A stretch of DNA of 64,000 bases from assembly GCA_944386045.1 (NCBI GenBank), contig CALWZO010000053.1:1-64000 (forward strand), read 5' to 3'. The notes under the pieces are model-generated. The model saw only the letters and a list, made by a program, of their open reading frames with translations, searched no databases and had not been told where the DNA came from. Each line of letters begins with the position of its first letter. The first letter of the stretch is position 1. Below, in pieces: positions 26,080-34,399 of this stretch. Made by a program: the position numbers and the translations under genes. The stretch is from an uncultured Clostridia bacterium (GTDB lineage Bacteria > Bacillota > Clostridia > Oscillospirales > Ruminococcaceae).

Positions 26080-26316
26080 ATGAGTATTTTAGAAATTATC
26101 AGCGGCGCATTGCTTATTTTTTGCGGCATTATCATAATTTTACTGGTTGTGGCCCAGGAGCCCAAAGGCGGTATGGATGCCATCACCGGTTCCAATCCTT
26201 TTGCCAACATCCAGTCCCGTTCGGTTGATGCCGGCGCGGCAAAGATGACAAAATATGCCGGAATAGCGTTTTTTGTACTTGCTGTTGCAGTAAGCGCAAT
26301 CAACATCTTAGCCTAA
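26080..26316 (+). CDS. secG: Preprotein translocase subunit SecG
   Basis: Small SecYEG component of 78 residues with two transmembrane helices (about 4-24 and 55-77) joined by a cytosolic loop. The loop has the family-typical QEPKGGMDAITGSN and a Gly/Ala stretch. A TATAAT sits at 26057-26062 and GAAAGG before the ATG, so the leader is very short. It is followed by a terminator and then rnr, the usual secG-rnr order of Firmicutes. Confidence 0.95.
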   Translation: MSILEIISGALLIFCGIIIILLVVAQEPKGGMDAITGSNPFANIQSRSVDAGAAKMTKYAGIAFFVLAVAVSAINILA

Positions 26317-26334
26317 TAACCATAGCTGATTAAC

Positions 26335-26364
26335 AAAGCCGTCATTTTATGTGACGGCTTTTGT
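26335..26364 (+). terminator. Terminator after secG
   Basis: AAAGCCGTCA, TTTTATG and TGACGGCTTTTG. Confidence 0.85.
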
Positions 26365-26443
26365 CATATTGCAGATTTTACACATATTTCACTTTGCATA
26401 AGTTACAATAAAATTGAAATACGAAAACAGGAAAGAAGAAAAT

Positions 26444-28711
26444 ATGCCTATAAAAGAAAAAATATTGAATGAACTGAAAAAGGGCCCGGTCAGATATAAA
26501 AAATTACAGTCAAAATTCAAGGCCGGCAAAAAGTTTTTTGCCGCCATGGAGGAGATGTACAGCCGGGGCCTTATAACGGAAAAAGGCGGATATATCAGCC
26601 TTGCGGAAAAAACTGTACGCAAAAAGGACAAGAAGAATGCCGACCGGCTGGCCGGTACGGTGGTTAAGCTGACGGAAAATTTCGGCTTTGTCAGGTGCGA
26701 AGGCCTGGACGAAGATGTATTTATTTCGGGCAAAAACATGATGGGTGCCGTCACCGGCGACGAGGTGCTGGTACAGACGGTAAAAGCCACCCGCAGGGAT
26801 ATGGAGGGGGTTATAACCCGGATAACCAAGGAAAAAACCAACATAGTGGGCACAGCCCTGCAAAAAGGCCGCCGGCTGTATGTACAGCTGAAAGACTGCC
26901 CATATGTGTGCCCCAAGGCCGAAAATGCCATAGCCCGCGACGGAGATATAGTGCTGGTCAACCTGTCCGGACGCGGCCGCAGTCACCGCCGCCTTACAGC
27001 ACAGATACAGTCTGTAATCGGTGTGGTGTCCGACTCTAAAAAAGCGGTGGATGTACTGCTGGCGGAAAAGAATGTCAGCAGGCAGTACCCCCGGCGGGCG
27101 GTGGACGCCGCAGTGAAGAGGATAGGCGAAGTGGATTTTGACAGGGAAAGACAAAACCGCAAAGACCTGACAAGCCTGCCCATATTCACCATAGACAGCG
27201 CGTCCACAAAGGACATAGACGATGCCATTTATGTGGCCGAAACGGAAAACGGATATGATTTGTCCGTGCACATTGCCGATGTCGGCTTTTATGTGCAGCC
27301 GTCAGACCGGTGCGACATGACCGCCTATGAAAGGGGCACATCCATATATTTCGGCGAAAGTGTAATCCCGATGCTGCCGGCGGAATATTCCAACGATGTG
27401 TGTTCTCTGAACGAAAACCGGACAAGGTTTGCCTTTACCTGCCAAATGAGCCTGGACAAGCAGGGAAATGTAAAAAAATATGAATTTTTCAAATCGGTCA
27501 TACGCAGCAGGGTCAAGGGTGTGTACAGCGAGGTAAACGCCCTGCTGGCCGGAAATGCAGACCGGGAGATAAAGGAAAAATATTCACAGGTCAGCCGCCG
27601 GATATTCACCGCTGCGAAACTGTATGAAAAACTGAGGGACAAAAGGGTGGCTCGCGGCAGTATGGATATTGAAAGCGACGAAGCTTATATACTGTTCGGC
27701 CCTGACGGCAAGGCCGTTGATATACAGAAAAGAGAGCGCGGACTGGCGGAGATGATAATCGAGGAGTTTATGCTGCTGGCAAACTCCTGCTCTGCAAACC
27801 TGGCCAAAAAAATAGGTCTGCCCTTTGTTTACCGCATACACCGGCGGCCTGACAGCGAAAAGCTGGACAGCCTGAAAGAAAATCTGGCAAAGCTGGGACT
27901 GTCCATGCAGCGGCAGCCCGGTGAAAGCATGCAGCAGACCATGAGCCGCTTGCTGGACGACACCCGCGGTACAAATTTGCAGACAGTGGTGCACAAGCTG
28001 ATTTTGCGCAGTCAGTCCAAAGCCAAATACAGCGAACAGCCCATAGGTCACTTTGGACTGGGCCTGGAGGACTATGCCCATTTCACCAGCCCCATACGCC
28101 GTTATCCTGACCTGGCAATACACCGCATACTTTCATACTGGCTGCAGACGCAGGACCGGCAGAAAACCCAAAAGCGCTTTGCAAAATTTGCCAAAAACCG
28201 GTCAGAGCGTTCCAGCGCCGCAGAACTGGTTGCCATGCAGGTGGAAAGGGGCGCAAATGACATATACAAAGCGGAAATTATGCAGGACCATATCGGCGAA
28301 AGCTATGACGGCGTTATTTCTTCCGTGACTTCCTTTGGCATATATGTGGCCTTGGAAAATACTGTGGAGGGCCTGGTGCATGTTTCAAAGCTGGGTATGG
28401 TCAGCCCTCAGCTGGAGGAAGGATATTGCCTGTACTGCCCCGTAAGCGGCAAAAAGTATATTTTGGGCCAGCCTATACAGGTGGTTGTACAGGGCGTTGA
28501 TATACTCAACGGCAATGTGGATTTTGCACCGGAAGGGCAGGAAACTGCACCGGCGGATAAAAAAGCCGACAAAAAGGCCAGGGAAAGCCGCGCCGCAAAG
28601 CGCAGCGGAACAAAGCGTGTGCGTAAAAGCGGCGAAAAAAAGGCGGCCAAAGTCAGGTATCCGCGCGGCAAAAACAGAAAAAACACACTGAAAAATAGCA
28701 GGCAGAAATAA
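26444..28711 (+). CDS. rnr: Ribonuclease R
   Basis: Processive 3'-5' exoribonuclease of the RNase II family, 755 residues. It has an N-terminal winged helix (1-65), two cold-shock/OB domains, and the RNB domain with catalytic FTIDSASTKDIDDAIYVAE (acidic cluster near 250-258), FYVQPSD, FTSPIRRYPDLAIHR and SERSS. The S1 domain is YDGVISSVTSFGIYVALENTVEGL. A strongly basic Lys/Arg tail ends the protein. The ATG at 26444 follows GAAAGAAGAA and gives the conserved start; an upstream ATG adds ten unsupported residues. The usual downstream smpB/tmRNA is absent here. Confidence 0.96.
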   Translation: MPIKEKILNELKKGPVRYKKLQSKFKAGKKFFAAMEEMYSRGLITEKGGYISLAEKTVRKKDKKNADRLAGTVVKLTENFGFVRCEGLDEDVFISGKNMMGAVTGDEVLVQTVKATRRDMEGVITRITKEKTNIVGTALQKGRRLYVQLKDCPYVCPKAENAIARDGDIVLVNLSGRGRSHRRLTAQIQSVIGVVSDSKKAVDVLLAEKNVSRQYPRRAVDAAVKRIGEVDFDRERQNRKDLTSLPIFTIDSASTKDIDDAIYVAETENGYDLSVHIADVGFYVQPSDRCDMTAYERGTSIYFGESVIPMLPAEYSNDVCSLNENRTRFAFTCQMSLDKQGNVKKYEFFKSVIRSRVKGVYSEVNALLAGNADREIKEKYSQVSRRIFTAAKLYEKLRDKRVARGSMDIESDEAYILFGPDGKAVDIQKRERGLAEMIIEEFMLLANSCSANLAKKIGLPFVYRIHRRPDSEKLDSLKENLAKLGLSMQRQPGESMQQTMSRLLDDTRGTNLQTVVHKLILRSQSKAKYSEQPIGHFGLGLEDYAHFTSPIRRYPDLAIHRILSYWLQTQDRQKTQKRFAKFAKNRSERSSAAELVAMQVERGANDIYKAEIMQDHIGESYDGVISSVTSFGIYVALENTVEGLVHVSKLGMVSPQLEEGYCLYCPVSGKKYILGQPIQVVVQGVDILNGNVDFAPEGQETAPADKKADKKARESRAAKRSGTKRVRKSGEKKAAKVRYPRGKNRKNTLKNSRQK

Positions 28712-28738
28712 CAGGGGTATACCCCTGTTATTTTTTTG
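28708..28738 (+). terminator. Terminator after rnr
   Basis: Perfect palindrome TAACAGGGGTATACCCCTGTTA followed by seven Ts. Confidence 0.92.
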
Positions 28739-28801
28739 TTTTCGGCGGCATAAAATGTTATAAATTACCAACAATATTCAAAAAAGAAACGGAGAGTTGG
28801 T

Positions 28802-29056
28802 ATGTTAAACATCAGAAAGAAAGAGCAAAGCCCAAAGGAAAAACGGCGCCGGACACTGAAAGAGGAGATAAGAAACTGTGAAAAAATGATACGGCGCGCC
28901 CAAAGTCTGTTTGAACTGTCCACTGACGGGGATCTGATAGAAGCCAGAATTTACGAGCTGAAAAGCCTGAACAAACATTATGACTATCTTATATCCTGCG
29001 CCAGGCGGCTGGAAGAAACAGAGGAAAAGGATTTCCGGCAGGCAATAAATGTTTAG
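28802..29056 (+). CDS. yaaL: DUF2508 (YaaL) family protein
   Basis: Small charged, mostly helical protein of 84 residues with no membrane segment. The central part (EARIYELKSLNKHYDYLISCARR) matches the YaaL pattern. Function is unknown. In Bacillus yaaL lies between recR and bofA; here bofA follows nine bases after the stop while recR is missing from the window, which supports the call. GGAGAGTTGGT precedes the ATG. Confidence 0.8.
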   Translation: MLNIRKKEQSPKEKRRRTLKEEIRNCEKMIRRAQSLFELSTDGDLIEARIYELKSLNKHYDYLISCARRLEETEEKDFRQAINV

Positions 29057-29065
29057 GTGATAATA

Positions 29066-29323
29066 ATGACTGTTTTGTTTTTGTTTTCTGCATTGGTTAT
29101 ACTGTGCGGTGTGTCCTATGGCTTTTCCAGGTCGGCTTTGCCTGTATGGACCGCTGTCAAAAGCGCTGTCAGCGGCATTGCGGCCCTGCTGCTGGTAAAC
29201 CTGACCAGCGTATACACCGGCTGTTACATAGCCATAAATCCGCGGACGGTGTTTGTTTCCACGGTTTTGTCCCTGCCGGGTGTATTCAGCCTGCTGGTGA
29301 TGAAATTGCTTTTGCATTATTGA
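29066..29323 (+). CDS. bofA: Pro-sigma-K processing inhibitor BofA
   Basis: Integral membrane protein of 85 residues with hydrophobic segments at about 1-18, 28-50 and 60-83. It carries the family-typical KSAVSGIAALLLVNLTS and a C-terminal G-x-P-G region. BofA holds the SpoIVFB protease inactive in the forespore outer membrane until signalling, so this indicates an endospore former using sigma-K. The ATG at 29066 is chosen over GTG 29057 because AGGTG lies just upstream. It is co-transcribed with yaaL. Confidence 0.85.
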   Translation: MTVLFLFSALVILCGVSYGFSRSALPVWTAVKSAVSGIAALLLVNLTSVYTGCYIAINPRTVFVSTVLSLPGVFSLLVMKLLLHY

Positions 29324-29348
29324 TAAGGCGGGCGGCCTGTTGTATAAT
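29320..29348 (+). promoter_or_regulatory. Promoter of the GNAT-ATC hydrolase-mgtC operon
   Basis: TTGATA (29320-29325), a 17-base spacer and TATAAT (29343-29348). The -35 begins in the last codons of bofA. Confidence 0.75.
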
Positions 29349-29373
29349 TTGATTATAGAACAGGGGTGACGGT

Positions 29374-29802
29374 ATGGAATTTATATGGTGCCGCCGGGGC
29401 GATGAGGCAATGGAAGATGTGCTGAAACTGCGCAGGCAGGTTTTGTGCGACGAGATAGGCTTTTCGGACAGCTACCGGCTGGATGACGACGACAAAGACG
29501 CACTGCACCTGCTGTGCCGACAAGACGGACAGGCGGTGTGTACCGCAAGGATAGTAAGAACGGCAGAAGATACATGGCTTTTCGGCAGGCTGTGCGCCCC
29601 TGCCCGGCAAAGGGGAAAGGGCCGCGGCGCGGCGGCCGTCAGACGGGCGGAGGAAAAGTGCCGGCGGCTGGGCGGCAAAAAAGTTACCGTAAAAGCAAAA
29701 TATGACAAAGAGGGGTTTTATTCCCACATGGGCTTTTCGTCTGTGGGAGAAGTTTATCTTCAGGAGGGAATACCCCATATTGACATGGAAAAATGCCTTT
29801 GA
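29374..29802 (+). CDS. GNAT family N-acetyltransferase
   Basis: Acetyl-CoA-dependent transferase of 142 residues. The acetyl-CoA loop is GRLCAPARQRGKGRGAAAVRRAEE (Q/RxxGxG/A type, about 72-95), and the late strand is KVTVKAKYDKEGFYSHMGF. It resembles the ElaA/GNAT_2 group, with an N-terminal REV-like segment LRRQVLCDEIGFSD. The substrate is unknown. AGGGGTGAC lies before the ATG. It is the first gene of a three-gene unit with an ATC-hydrolase-type protein and an mgtC-like gene. Confidence 0.85.
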   Translation: MEFIWCRRGDEAMEDVLKLRRQVLCDEIGFSDSYRLDDDDKDALHLLCRQDGQAVCTARIVRTAEDTWLFGRLCAPARQRGKGRGAAAVRRAEEKCRRLGGKKVTVKAKYDKEGFYSHMGFSSVGEVYLQEGIPHIDMEKCL

Positions 29803-29831
29803 TATCAAGGCTGAAACAAGGAGGATAAATT

Positions 29832-30560
29832 ATGGACAACCAAAAGATGAGGCAGGCCTTTGACATACCTCATCACGCCAATCTTTTTGCCCTGATTTAC
29901 AGGCGGGCAACAGAGATGTACGGCGAAAAAGGCGCCGCGGCGGCAGACGAGGGAACAAAACTGTACGGAAACCAGCGCGGACGGCGTATGGCAAAACGAC
30001 GGCTGAAAGACGACCGGCCGCTGAACATGGAAAGCTATCTGCTGTACGGCGAATGGAAGGATAAAAACGGACTGTCCTCCAGCAGTGTCAGCGCAACGGC
30101 GCCGGTCTATTGCAACCGGGTACAGCGCTGCGGCTGGTGCGATGCATGGAAAGCTGCCGGTCTTATGGAATACGGCAAAAATTACTGTACATATGTGGAT
30201 AAAAGCCTGGTGGCCGGTTTTAACCCGCAGCTGTCCATAAACATAAACAGCGTTTTGTCCCAGGGTGGCCAAAGCTGTGATTTTGAATGGCTGGGCTTTA
30301 AAATTGAAAACGAACGGCAGGAGGCGGACTTTGCGGCCAAATCACAGGCTCTGGGCGACAGCGCCACAAAAGATTTCCTGTACCACAGCGGCCATCTGCT
30401 GCGGGCGATGAAAAGCGCCCTGGCCCGGCATCTGGGACAGCAGGCGGCAGAAGAAATACGGGAAAAAGCCGTCGGTGATTTTGCCGGCATGTACGGCGAA
30501 GAAATGGCGGATGCCCTTGTACGGGAAGCCCGGCAGGATTTTTCCGAAATTGACTATTGA
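29832..30560 (+). CDS. L-2-amino-thiazoline-4-carboxylate (ATC) hydrolase family protein
   Basis: 242-residue cytosolic protein. The recognisable core is RCGWCDAWKAAGLMEYGKNY..YVDKSLVAGFNPQL..INSVLSQGGQSCDFEW, the Pfam ATC_hydrolase pattern. In Pseudomonas such an enzyme opens ATC to S- or N-carbamoyl-cysteine; most clostridial members are uncharacterised. Several Cys/Trp/Asp residues of the core are present. The C-terminal third (DFLYHSGHLLRAMKSAL) is helical. The ribosome site AGGAGGATAAATT is strong. Function in cysteine metabolism is inference. Confidence 0.8.
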   Translation: MDNQKMRQAFDIPHHANLFALIYRRATEMYGEKGAAAADEGTKLYGNQRGRRMAKRRLKDDRPLNMESYLLYGEWKDKNGLSSSSVSATAPVYCNRVQRCGWCDAWKAAGLMEYGKNYCTYVDKSLVAGFNPQLSININSVLSQGGQSCDFEWLGFKIENERQEADFAAKSQALGDSATKDFLYHSGHLLRAMKSALARHLGQQAAEEIREKAVGDFAGMYGEEMADALVREARQDFSEIDY

Positions 30561-30572
30561 CAAGGTGCGCTT

Positions 30573-31238
30573 ATGGGATATGGTCAGATAGTCCTGCGCC
30601 TGTGCCTGGCTGCCTTTATAGGCGGTTGAATTGGCGCTGAACGACAGATAAAAAACCATCCGGTGGGCCTGCGCACCAACACACTGGTGTGTATAGCCGC
30701 AATGGTGATGATACTTTCACAGTTGCTGACTGAACAAAGCTGGCGGCAGTATGCGGTGGTTTCTGACCCCAGGCCGGCCGGCCAGGTGATAACGGGTATA
30801 GGCTTTCTGGGGGCCGGTACAATACTGCGCTCTCCCTCCGGCGTAAGGGGGCTGACAACAACTGCCAGCCTGCGGAGCGTGGACTGTATAGGCCTGGCGG
30901 TGGGCGCCGGATATTACCGGCTGGCGCTGACTGCCAGCGCACTGGTGATGGTCGCCCTTGTTGCCGCAAAACACATTTCGTCATTCCTGGGCCGTATGTC
31001 CCGGGTACACCATGTCAGGGTGGAACTGCGGGCGGATATGCAGATGACAATGGACCTGTTGGGCAAGCTGGAAAAAGCCGGTGTGGACATAAACGAAGCA
31101 CAGGTAAAGCTGAATTATGACGGCGGCGAAAACACCTCCAGCATAGATTTTGTGACCAGGGGCGAAAAGCAGAGCCGGCGGGTAGCCCGGGCTTTGCAGC
31201 AGTGCCGGCAGGTGAAAAGCGTTGAGTACAACGCATGA
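30573..31238 (+). pseudogene. MgtC/SapB-family membrane protein interrupted by in-frame TGA
   Basis: Reading from ATG 30573 (AAGGTG upstream) gives MGYGQIVLRLCLAAFIGG, then TGA at 30627-30629. The same frame continues with IGAERQIKNHPVGLRTNTLV through to 31238. Together they make a 222-codon MgtC-type protein of normal length: four N-terminal helices, the conserved GG-x-IG-x-ER...GLRT signature, GIGFLGAG, and a C-terminal ACT-like domain. The stop falls on the variable residue inside the signature, where Leu, Ala, Ile or Cys is usual. Reinitiation at GTG 30663 would lose the first helix and the ER motif. Neighbouring genes use TGA as a normal stop. A nonsense mutation, an assembly error or recoding are all possible. 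Confidence 0.7.
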
Positions 31239-31249
31239 ATTTATGACAG

Positions 31250-31290
31250 ACAAAAACAGCGGAAGGCCATCGGCTTTCCGCTGTTTTGTA
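31250..31290. terminator. Bidirectional terminator between mgtC-like gene and cyclophilin
   Basis: AAAACAGCGGAAAGCC-type arms around CATCGG, closed by CCGCTGTTTT, with A/T runs on both flanks. Confidence 0.85.
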
Positions 31291-31300
31291 TTCTATTTTA

Positions 31301-31771
31301 TTATTCAATTACAACGCTTTCCATGATGACAGGTGTAACCGGTTTGTCGGCCCAGCCTGTGGGGGTGGCGGCAATTCTGTCAACCACATCCATACCTTCC
31401 ACAACCTTGCCGAAGGCGGCGTACTGGCCGTCCAGGTGAGGTGCGTCTGCGTGCATTATGAAAAACTGGCTGCCGGCAGAGTCCGGAACGGCTGTCCTGG
31501 CCATGGAAATAACACCTCTGGTGTGTTTCAGGTCATTTTTGACGCCGTTGGCGGCAAATTCGCCTTTGATTGTCCAGCCGGGGCCGCCTGTACCGTTGCC
31601 TTTGGGGCAGCCGCCCTGAATCATAAATCCGGGGATTATGCGGTGAAAGCCCAGACCGTTATAAAAGCCTTCTTTTACCAGCTTTTCAAAGTTGGCGCAG
31701 GTGATGGGAGCTATATCGGGGTAAAGCTCGATTTTAATTTTTTCGCCGTTGTCCATTGTGATTGTAACCAT
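31301..31771 (-). CDS. ppiB: Peptidyl-prolyl cis-trans isomerase, cyclophilin type
   Basis: Cytosolic folding helper of 156 residues with no signal peptide. It has the catalytic [13 protein letters not shown] (Arg/Phe/Met/Gln of the active site), the GTGGPG loop, [38 protein letters not shown] and a conserved C-terminus. AAGGAGATACAGAA precedes the ATG. It forms a single-gene unit convergent with the mgtC-like gene. Confidence 0.96.
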   Translation of the reverse strand: MVTITMDNGEKIKIELYPDIAPITCANFEKLVKEGFYNGLGFHRIIPGFMIQGGCPKGNGTGGPGWTIKGEFAANGVKNDLKHTRGVISMARTAVPDSAGSQFFIMHADAPHLDGQYAAFGKVVEGMDVVDRIAATPTGWADKPVTPVIMESVVIE

Positions 31772-31835
31772 TTCTGTATCTCCTTTTTGTGTTATGCGGT
31801 TTATTTTACACCAGCATTTTTAAAATTATGTGTAA

Positions 31836-32606
31836 TTATTTTCCGGCCGCTGTTTTGTAATAGGTATAAAGACCCTCCAAAAGCAGGTTGTCGTTCAGCC
31901 GGCATTTGTTTTTGCACAGGGGAGCAATGACTTTGGCTATGCCGCCGGTGGCGTACACATTGCATTTTAACCCCATTTCCTCCTCAAAGGCGTTTATCAT
32001 GCCGTCAATGCAGTATACACTGCCCAGCACAGCGCCGCTGGCCATGCTTTGGGCCGTGTCGGTGCCGATGGCGTGCCGCGGCGGGGTCAGGCTTTCGTCG
32101 ATGGGCAGGCCGGTCCTGTCGCGCAAGGCTTCCAGCGCAGTCAGCACGCCGGGTATAATGCTTACACCCAGCAGGTCGCCGTCAGCGTCCATGGCGGTAA
32201 CGGTTGTGGCGGTGCCCATGTCTATGACAATGGCCGGCAGGCTGTAATTTTTCTTTACTGCCAGGCAGGCGGCTATTATATCCACACCCACCTCCTGCGG
32301 ATTGCCTATTTTCACGCCCATGGCGGCGATGTCGTCATTTTTGAACAGCATCGGCTCAAAGCCCAGTATATCTCGCAAAGCCATGAAAACTCCCTGGGTT
32401 GTGTTGTGCACAACGCTGCACAGCACACATCCCTTTACATCTTCAGGCCTGATATTGTTCTTCGCAAAACCGTCCCTTATAACCGGTATATAATCCCAGC
32501 AGGACAGCGCTTTTGTATAAGGAATGCTGAAGCCGGCTGTCTGTATGTCCTTTTCAAACACTCCCACATCTATATCGGTATTTCCGATGTCAAAACACAA
32601 AACCAT
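31836..32606 (-). CDS. coaX: Type III pantothenate kinase
   Basis: First step of CoA synthesis: ATP-dependent phosphorylation of pantothenate. 256 residues, normal for CoaX. It has the ASKHA phosphate-1 motif FDIGNTDIDVGVF (residues 4-16), GVDIIAACLAV, the VIDMGTATTVTAMD phosphate-2 strand, GVSIIPGV and YATGGIAKVI. The ATG at 32606 is chosen because GGAGGTGTTAGG lies immediately upstream; a longer in-frame extension is rejected. Type III enzymes are not feedback-inhibited by CoA. Confidence 0.95.
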   Translation of the reverse strand: MVLCFDIGNTDIDVGVFEKDIQTAGFSIPYTKALSCWDYIPVIRDGFAKNNIRPEDVKGCVLCSVVHNTTQGVFMALRDILGFEPMLFKNDDIAAMGVKIGNPQEVGVDIIAACLAVKKNYSLPAIVIDMGTATTVTAMDADGDLLGVSIIPGVLTALEALRDRTGLPIDESLTPPRHAIGTDTAQSMASGAVLGSVYCIDGMINAFEEEMGLKCNVYATGGIAKVIAPLCKNKCRLNDNLLLEGLYTYYKTAAGK

Positions 32607-32887
32607 CCTAACACCTCCGTTGGCTGTATGTATGTATTTTAACACAAAAAAAGCAAAATTGCAGTATATATATGCTTTTTTGGCTTTTGTGATAAAAACT
32701 TTTTGGCCCCAAAGAAAAAAATTGCTTATTTTACCATTCCGCCGGTCAAAACGGGGCGTCAAAGGTGATATTTTACCACCGTACGGCATAAAAATTATTA
32801 AACAGTGAAAGTAAAACAGCGTGAAAAACCTGACAGGATGTTAATTGTTACCATAAATTATTTTAAAGCCTTTCAAGGAGGAGAAAA
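32607..32887. other. Divergent intergenic region between coaX and the DUF4830-like gene
   Basis: 281 bases, AT-rich with a GC-richer island at 32740-32790. The island contains short complementary runs (GGTG..CACC, GCCG..CGGC). No known riboswitch or gene is recognised. The GGAGG before ATG 32888 belongs to the downstream gene. Confidence 0.4.
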
Positions 32888-33385
32888 ATGTTTGTTTTGA
32901 CATTGAACAGAAAGCGCAGCGGAAAAATAATCGCGGCACTGCTGGCCGGTATATTTGTTATCGGTGTGGGAGCAGGAGTGAAAAATTTCTTTTTTGAAGA
33001 TGCGGAAACCCGGGCCTCAATGACCAATCTTGACATGACCAGCACACAGGATATGGCTGCTTATATCGCCCAAAAAGGTTACACTGTGGATTTGCAGTCT
33101 GCACGGGTGAACGAGGTGCGCATTCCCAAAACCTTTGACGCAGAATTTGAAAACTTTAACCGGAAAATAATGCAGACAGATAACCTGTCACTGGAAAAGT
33201 ACAAAAATGACAAGGTGAACAAATGGACATTTGACATAATAGATTACGAGGTCAAGGACAAATCCGCCGTGGCTGTCCTGCTGGTCAAAAAGGATAAACT
33301 GATAGGGGCTTATCTTTTGCAGATGCCGGAAGGCACCGCCTACCCGCTGGTAAAAAACCAGCCCCGGACGGATGAGCTGGAATAA
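32888..33385 (+). CDS. Membrane-anchored DUF4830-like protein
   Basis: 165 residues. A basic N-terminus and a single helix (about 15-35) export a C-terminal domain. The soluble part has AAYIAQKGYTVD, VNEVRIPKTFDAEFENFN, a KYKNDKVNKWTFDIIDYE strand pair and VLLVKKDKLIGAYL. This is the layout of the DUF4830 family found in clostridia; function is unknown. CAAGGAGGAGAAAA is a strong ribosome site. It is monocistronic, ending at a strong terminator. Confidence 0.7.
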   Translation: MFVLTLNRKRSGKIIAALLAGIFVIGVGAGVKNFFFEDAETRASMTNLDMTSTQDMAAYIAQKGYTVDLQSARVNEVRIPKTFDAEFENFNRKIMQTDNLSLEKYKNDKVNKWTFDIIDYEVKDKSAVAVLLVKKDKLIGAYLLQMPEGTAYPLVKNQPRTDELE

Positions 33386-33428
33386 TTTTCCCGGCTATTT
33401 AATTATCTGCTGTTTTATGGTAAAATAT

Positions 33429-33459
33429 CAAAAGCGCGGGGATACGCCCCGCGCTTTTA
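33429..33459 (+). terminator. Terminator after the DUF4830-like gene
   Basis: AAAGCGCGGGG, GATAC and CCCCGCGCTTTT. Confidence 0.92.
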
Positions 33460-33483
33460 CAGCAATATCAAAGGATGCAGGAT

Positions 33484-34203
33484 ATGAATCAGAGATTGGA
33501 CAAGTTGATAAGCGAGGGACTGGGCATATCGCGCCGGGATGCAAAAAAACTGATTTCCAAAGGCAGGGTGCATATAAACGGTGAAATTTGCAGGGACCCG
33601 CGGCGGAAAACCCGGCCGCAGGATGTAACGGTGGACGGAAAGGCCTTGCAGCATGAAGAGTTTGTTTATATCATGCTGAACAAACCGGCGGGCGTCGTCA
33701 GCGCTTCCCGGGACAAAAATGACATAACAGTTGTGGACCTGGTGAAGGATGATTTTCCGCGCAGAGAACTGTTTCCGGCCGGCAGGCTGGACAAAACCAG
33801 CACAGGACTGGTGCTTATCACCGATGACGGAAAATTTGCCCATGATATATTAAGTCCCAAAAAGCATGTGCCCAAGACATATTTTGTCACAGTGGACAAG
33901 CCGGTGGACGAATTTGTTGTAAAAGAGTTTGAAAAAGGCGTCACGCTGGCAGACGGCAGCGTTATGAAAAGCGCGCAGATTTACCCCATTGGGGACGGCC
34001 TCAGTGCCAGGATAGTCCTGCACCAGGGGGTTTATCATCAGATAAAAAGAATGCTGGGGGTGTACGGCATAGGTGTAAACAGCCTGCACCGCAGCGCCAT
34101 AGGGGGCCTGGAACTGCCGCAAAATCTTATGCCGGGCGAATATATGAAACTGGACAGCCGGCAGCTGCTAAAAATTGTAAATCATCATTTAACAAAAAAT
34201 TAA
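33484..34203 (+). CDS. RsuA/RluB/E/F family pseudouridine synthase
   Basis: rRNA modification enzyme of 239 residues. The N-terminal S4 RNA-binding domain (RLDKLISEGLGISRRDAKKLISKGRVHING, residues 3-32) precedes a catalytic domain with AGRLDKTSTGLVLITDDG, where the Asp of RLDK is the nucleophile. KTYFVTVDKP, EGVYHQIKRML-type QIKRM and IGGLELP follow. The pattern fits the 16S U516 enzyme RsuA best. ATG 33484 is used: the earlier ATG at 33475 abuts AAAGG with no spacing. Confidence 0.92.
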   Translation: MNQRLDKLISEGLGISRRDAKKLISKGRVHINGEICRDPRRKTRPQDVTVDGKALQHEEFVYIMLNKPAGVVSASRDKNDITVVDLVKDDFPRRELFPAGRLDKTSTGLVLITDDGKFAHDILSPKKHVPKTYFVTVDKPVDEFVVKEFEKGVTLADGSVMKSAQIYPIGDGLSARIVLHQGVYHQIKRMLGVYGIGVNSLHRSAIGGLELPQNLMPGEYMKLDSRQLLKIVNHHLTKN

Positions 34204-34303
34204 AAAAAGCAACACATTTGTATTATAAAATGTTCTTGTCAGTTTTTGACATACTGTTTTTCTGTTTTGCACATAAAAAACCGAAAAAAATTGTAAAAAA
34301 ATG

Positions 34304-34332
34304 TTGCATTTTATAAACCTATTGTGTAAAAT
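34304..34332 (+). promoter_or_regulatory. Promoter of the PucR-type regulator
   Basis: TTGCAT, a 17-base spacer and TAAAAT (34327-34332), within a 190-base AT-rich gap. Confidence 0.6.
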
Positions 34333-34399
34333 AATAATCATTAGCGGATATAGTTGTGTAAATTAACAATAGATCAAAATCATTTTTTAGGAGATTAGT

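Noticed and set aside
30573..30629. Selenocysteine codon in the mgtC-like gene
   Set aside because: Kept only as one option in the findings: I see no convincing SECIS hairpin and no sel genes, so it is not claimed.
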